NCBI GenBank assembly: GCA_033761815.1
Contig: JANRMF010000007.1
Location: forward strand, 1-25,884
Length of the DNA: 25,884 nt
Reading direction: 5' to 3'
Source: JANRKH01 sp033761815
Lineage (GTDB): Bacteria; Pseudomonadota; Alphaproteobacteria; Rickettsiales; Rickettsiaceae
Under the pieces are notes generated by a model that was given only the letters and a program-made list of their open reading frames with translations, had not been told where the DNA came from and did not search any database. Position 1 is the first letter of the stretch; every line of letters begins with the position of its first letter. This document shows positions 22,559 to 25,884 of this stretch, piece after piece. The position numbers and the translations under genes were made by a program.

Positions 22559-24844
22559 CTAGAATATTGGCTTGTATGGAATTGTGGGTGTTGTAAATTG
22601 GCGCATCTCTTCTTGGAGCTCCTTAAGTTCGATATCTATCTCCTCTTTTTCTTTTGGAGTATATAAATCCGATTGGAGTTTTTTTTGAGAAGTTGCAATT
22701 AAGCCTCTAATTGCATCAACTTTAGTAAATTCGGCACTTCTGCTCAGGGATTTTGCGTATTTAAATATCTCGTAAATCAAATCTAGGTCCTTATCCGCAC
22801 TTTTTTGAAATGATTTTTGTATCTCCTCCTTCATGCGACTAAATTCAGCACCAACATCAACAATACGGAGCAAGAAAAATCCTATTTCATTGCAGGAGTT
22901 TGCCTTAATCCTGGGTATGATATTATTATCTTCAGCAAATATGTTAAGAATCCTCCCCTTTCCTCTTTCAGCATTTATGTAATATCCCTGGGCCGAAGAA
23001 ATGTAAGATTTTTTCTCCTCATTTGATTCTGAGATATCAATCATCCTTGTATATAAGGATAAAATATTTTTTGAACATTCAATCTGAGTTATTACATCAT
23101 CCTTCGGAATAATATATCGATGAATCTTTGCATGCGGACCAAATAGCAATGTGTGAGGAGTTGAGATGTTCATATGGTGAACATAAATTTTAATAGCCTC
23201 CTCAATTAAGGCCTTGGCTTCTGTGATCATATTTTTTTCAATCAACAATTCAGCTTTAAGCGATTTTACCCTTCCAAGACTCGTTCCTGAAATAAAGCTC
23301 TCAAAAATTAGAGATTTAGCTCCTAAATTTTTAGATAGGAGGAAAAATTTCTCCGCCTTTTCAAGGTTTTTTAAAGCAAGATTGCACCTTCCCATAAAAT
23401 AGGCAAATATTGAGCATAATTCTGGCAAATTCCGAACAACATCAAGCTCATTGTAAATCTCACTATCATCGAGTTTTTTTAGATTAACTGTGATTTTATT
23501 GTGGTCATTTAAATACTCCTCAATCAAAAATCTTGTAAATTTTAAGACCTTCTGCGCCTTTGTTGGATTATTTTCGCATGACAAAATATAGGAAGATATA
23601 CAATTTAGATTATAGACTGAGTTTATTAATTCATTGGAATGTATTTTTGTGTTCCAAAAAAACTTATAAACTTTCTTTAATTCTATCCTTGTTATTACTG
23701 ATTCTAATTTTTTAACTACATTTCCATTTCTCTCTGCTGATTCCTTTGATAAATTCCACGTTGTAAATTCTTCATAAACTGAGAATAATGCATCGTATTT
23801 TGTAATTTTACTATCATATATCGCACTTGCATACATATTCGAACTAATAGCAATAATTGTTATGAAACATATAATTGAGACTAAAGTAACATTACGATAA
23901 CATATCCTACAGTTTTTTTTTGTCTGACCAAGGGTTTTTGAGAAAATTTTTGACTTTATCTCAAATTTTTCTTTCTGAGTCCGATTTCCATATATTCTCG
24001 TCGATTCATCAGCTAATTTCTTGCGCAAATTCTCTAGATCTTGGTTGTTTTTTTTATTCAAATTTTCCACTAAACTCAAGAAGAATAGAGGATAGTTTCT
24101 ATATTTTATTAATTCGCTCTTAATTAATTTCTTATTGCGCCCCTCGCATGCAAGGCATAATTGCTCAATTTCTAGCGCTAAAAAGAGGTAATTTTGCAAT
24201 ACTGAACCTCCTCTGCAAATCTTTGTATATACCGCATCTCCTTTATAGTCTCGAATCTTAGGGCAAACTATAATATTTATGTGGTAAATCTTACTGTCTC
24301 CATAATCCATAATCTCGGATATGTAATCAATTTTTTGCAATTTTATGATTGGTTTTTTTATTTCAAAAAACTCTAAATCTTCAGTAATTTTCTGAGCTGT
24401 AACTCTTGCCAGCTTCTCATATTCATCTATTACTACTAAATGTTTTGAGATACTGTTTGACAATTTGATACTATATATATTAATCAAAATATTTTCATAC
24501 TTGAAATCTACAATTTTTTTTAACTCTTCAAAATATTTATAAAACTCTTTTTTAAATAGTAAGTTTAGGTAATGCATTCTCACAAAAGAAAGCTTATCGG
24601 AATTTTCAATCCACTCTATTATACTAACGCGTGCGCAACCCTCTATTTTTCTTTTAATATTAGAAATATGAGAATTCACAGTTCTAGTTGCAATCTGTCT
24701 TGTAGGGCTAGATAAAAAACTAGCTATTATTTGAGGTGTTTTACCACAGATGATACATGAGATTATATCAACTTCTCTTGGGGTAAGCTTAATCTCATTT
24801 ATTTCAAGCAGACATACAAGCTCAAACTCCTCAGCAAAGATCAT
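22559..24844 (-). CDS. Membrane-anchored LuxR-type regulator with helical repeat C-terminus
   Basis: 761 residues. Residues ~18-85 are a LuxR/FixJ-type DNA-binding domain: LTPREVDIISCIICGKTPQIIA, then RTVNSHISNIKRKI as the recognition helix, with a few extra residues (SSPTRQ) in the turn compared with common LuxR domains. Residues ~90-300 are a cytosolic helical/mixed region with no family I know. One membrane helix lies at ~317-340 (VTLVSIICFITIIAISSNMY). The ~420 residues after it are helical with TPR-like pieces (NLEKAEKFFLLSKNLGAKS, AKALIEEAIKIYVHH) and would lie outside the membrane. So the layout is DNA-binding inside, sensor outside, as in ToxR/CadC but with a LuxR domain. No neighbours share the strand until the glycosyltransferase; the start at 24844 has no clear binding site. 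Confidence 0.75.
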   Translation of the reverse strand: MIFAEEFELVCLLEINEIKLTPREVDIISCIICGKTPQIIASFLSSPTRQIATRTVNSHISNIKRKIEGCARVSIIEWIENSDKLSFVRMHYLNLLFKKEFYKYFEELKKIVDFKYENILINIYSIKLSNSISKHLVVIDEYEKLARVTAQKITEDLEFFEIKKPIIKLQKIDYISEIMDYGDSKIYHINIIVCPKIRDYKGDAVYTKICRGGSVLQNYLFLALEIEQLCLACEGRNKKLIKSELIKYRNYPLFFLSLVENLNKKNNQDLENLRKKLADESTRIYGNRTQKEKFEIKSKIFSKTLGQTKKNCRICYRNVTLVSIICFITIIAISSNMYASAIYDSKITKYDALFSVYEEFTTWNLSKESAERNGNVVKKLESVITRIELKKVYKFFWNTKIHSNELINSVYNLNCISSYILSCENNPTKAQKVLKFTRFLIEEYLNDHNKITVNLKKLDDSEIYNELDVVRNLPELCSIFAYFMGRCNLALKNLEKAEKFFLLSKNLGAKSLIFESFISGTSLGRVKSLKAELLIEKNMITEAKALIEEAIKIYVHHMNISTPHTLLFGPHAKIHRYIIPKDDVITQIECSKNILSLYTRMIDISESNEEKKSYISSAQGYYINAERGKGRILNIFAEDNNIIPRIKANSCNEIGFFLLRIVDVGAEFSRMKEEIQKSFQKSADKDLDLIYEIFKYAKSLSRSAEFTKVDAIRGLIATSQKKLQSDLYTPKEKEEIDIELKELQEEMRQFTTPTIPYKPIF

Positions 24845-25003
24845 TGTGGTTTTGAATATTAAATTGAAATAAAAAGAATATATATTTTATTTTTATCCCA
24901 ATTTATTGGTGCTTGTCAAATTAATATCAAAACTTATGTATTTTGTTACTAGTCATTATGATTAGATGAATTTTAGCAATTCCTTTTTGATGCAACAAAA
25001 ATA

Positions 25004-25028
25004 TATTCTTACCATTAGGGCAAGAATA
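25004..25028. promoter_or_regulatory. Inverted repeat in a divergent gap, possible operator
   Basis: TATTCTT (25004-25010) and AAGAATA (25022-25028) are perfect complements, with CC and GG also paired inside (ACCATTAGGG). It lies 160 bp upstream of the LuxR-type gene and 52 bp upstream of the small frame at 25080. Such dyads are typical of regulator binding sites; there is no direct proof. Confidence 0.25.
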
Positions 25029-25079
25029 AACTTCGCCTAAATTTATTTTAATCAAAACAATTGATGCAAGGACAGAATC

Positions 25080-25259
25080 ATGATAAATACCCAAATTATA
25101 CAGAGATATATTATTACTACTTACTTAAAATACATACAGATCAGCCATCCCATTGAAGGCGACAGCATTATACGCAAATTGGATTATATGAAAAGAGTAT
25201 CCAGCCCTGAGGAATATGATGAGATTTTATCGGAACTGATCTGGTTAATTGGATTATAA
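25080..25259 (+). CDS. Possible small protein, 59 residues
   Basis: ATG at 25080 preceded by AAGGA with 7-base spacing, a good ribosome binding site. The product begins MINTQIIQRYIITTYLKYIQ and continues into a charged helical part with KLDYMKRVSSPEEYDEILSE and a hydrophobic end WLIGL. No signal peptide or known motif. The gap 24845-25300 otherwise has only the inverted repeat at 25004-25028. It is a candidate gene; I cannot name a family. Confidence 0.45.
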   Translation: MINTQIIQRYIITTYLKYIQISHPIEGDSIIRKLDYMKRVSSPEEYDEILSELIWLIGL

Positions 25260-25300
25260 ACCATTAGAGGGTCACAGGCCGTAAGAAAAAACAGACTATA

Positions 25301-25884
25301 TTAATTATGGATATATCCTAGCAACTCTTTAATAGGCTGTGAAAATTTTGATATAGAATAGTCCACATTCTCAGTGGGTAGTTTTTTGCAATATACATTA
25401 TACTCTTTGATTTTTTCATCTAAATACATATCATCGAGATCATTATTCCCCCCTCTCATATGGACTCTTAGTAATTTTTGATTCCTATAAAAATCTAAAT
25501 CCCGGGTCACATAGTGATTTACTCTAAAAATTTTATGAGATGGGGATGGAAGAAATGGACCTCTAAAATATTGCTTATTTTCATCCACTTGGGCAAAACC
25601 TTTTAGTAAATTTGGATAATGGGGATGGCTGATATATTTGACATATCTTGGCTTTACTATAGTTTTAACGTGTAAATCATCGTTTGAAACATATTGCACG
25701 AGCCTATCGATCATTAAGTCGCGATCTGGGATTTTTTCTACTTGATTACTAGTAAAAAGTATCCAGTTTCCCGAAACAGCAGCGTAGTCATCATAATCTC
25801 GCAAAGTCTCAGCTAGATTTTTTTCTCCAACTGAAAAAAAGAACTCATCAGTATCAACTATCATTAGCCACTCTGTAGAGTCTT
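25301..25884 (-). CDS. Glycosyltransferase (GT92/GT2-like), 5' part outside window
   Basis: The frame stays open through base 25884 (reading DSTEWLMIVDTDEF at its start), so the gene begins beyond the window and the Met at 25864 is internal. Seen: the metal/nucleotide-sugar motif DTDEF, then SPSHKIFRVNHYVTRDLDFY followed by LRVHMRGG near the C-terminus. This pairing of W-x-DxDEF with a late NHY-(V/T)-(T/R) block is typical of the GT92 (DUF23) and related GT2-like enzymes that modify surface polysaccharides or glycans. The sugar and acceptor cannot be told. The stop lies 41 bp from the small frame at 25080-25259 (convergent). Confidence 0.7.
   Translation of the reverse strand, partial: DSTEWLMIVDTDEFFFSVGEKNLAETLRDYDDYAAVSGNWILFTSNQVEKIPDRDLMIDRLVQYVSNDDLHVKTIVKPRYVKYISHPHYPNLLKGFAQVDENKQYFRGPFLPSPSHKIFRVNHYVTRDLDFYRNQKLLRVHMRGGNNDLDDMYLDEKIKEYNVYCKKLPTENVDYSISKFSQPIKELLGYIHN

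Noticed and set aside
1..25884. CRISPR array, rRNA, full insertion sequence or replication origin
   Set aside because: No regularly spaced direct repeats, no rRNA-like stretch, no transposase gene and no DnaA-box cluster noticed.

Overview
The window looks like the chromosome of an AT-rich alphaproteobacterium with host-associated habits, most likely a member of the Rickettsiales or a similar endosymbiont group. The grounds are a mitochondrion-like frataxin, an aa3-type oxidase cluster coxB-coxA-ctaB, the alphaproteobacterial cell-cycle proteins DivK, PleD and ChpT, an ankyrin-repeat protein with a possible host lipidation signal, strong A/T codon bias and short palindromic intergenic repeats. 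I cannot fix the genus. All functions are inferred from motifs and remembered family sequences; no search was run.

Left part (1-5078): the 3' two-thirds of alaS, a small exported protein, a reverse-strand unknown gene, then cyaY (frataxin) overlapping by four bases an ABC exporter, followed by yidD. Two stem-loop regions flank yidD. Middle-left (5079-10506): divK-pleD, a 541-bp gap holding a nested palindromic repeat, then a 767-residue hybrid histidine kinase whose first ~225 residues look like a cyclodipeptide synthase (XYP type), followed 13 bp later by an ankyrin-repeat gene. Middle (10657-16109, reverse strand): tkt, coxB, coxA, ctaB, with a DUF1189-like membrane protein diverging from tkt.

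Right part (17168-22197): chpT behind a good promoter, fumC with an acetyl-CoA acetyltransferase gene 3 bp behind it, a soluble hybrid histidine kinase overlapping a 54-codon gene, and tRNA-Gly(GCC). The right end (22199-25884) holds a second copy of the palindromic repeat, a large membrane-anchored LuxR-type regulator, a possible 59-codon gene and the 3' part of a glycosyltransferase gene leaving the window.

Signalling genes dominate: DivK, PleD (c-di-GMP synthesis) and ChpT are known parts of the CtrA phosphorelay, and two hybrid kinases lie nearby. The most unusual element is the fusion of a tRNA-using cyclodipeptide synthase-like domain to a PAS/histidine kinase/receiver chain. It could be a kinase that reads aminoacyl-tRNA, or an enzyme making a cyclodipeptide signal in the same chain that senses it.
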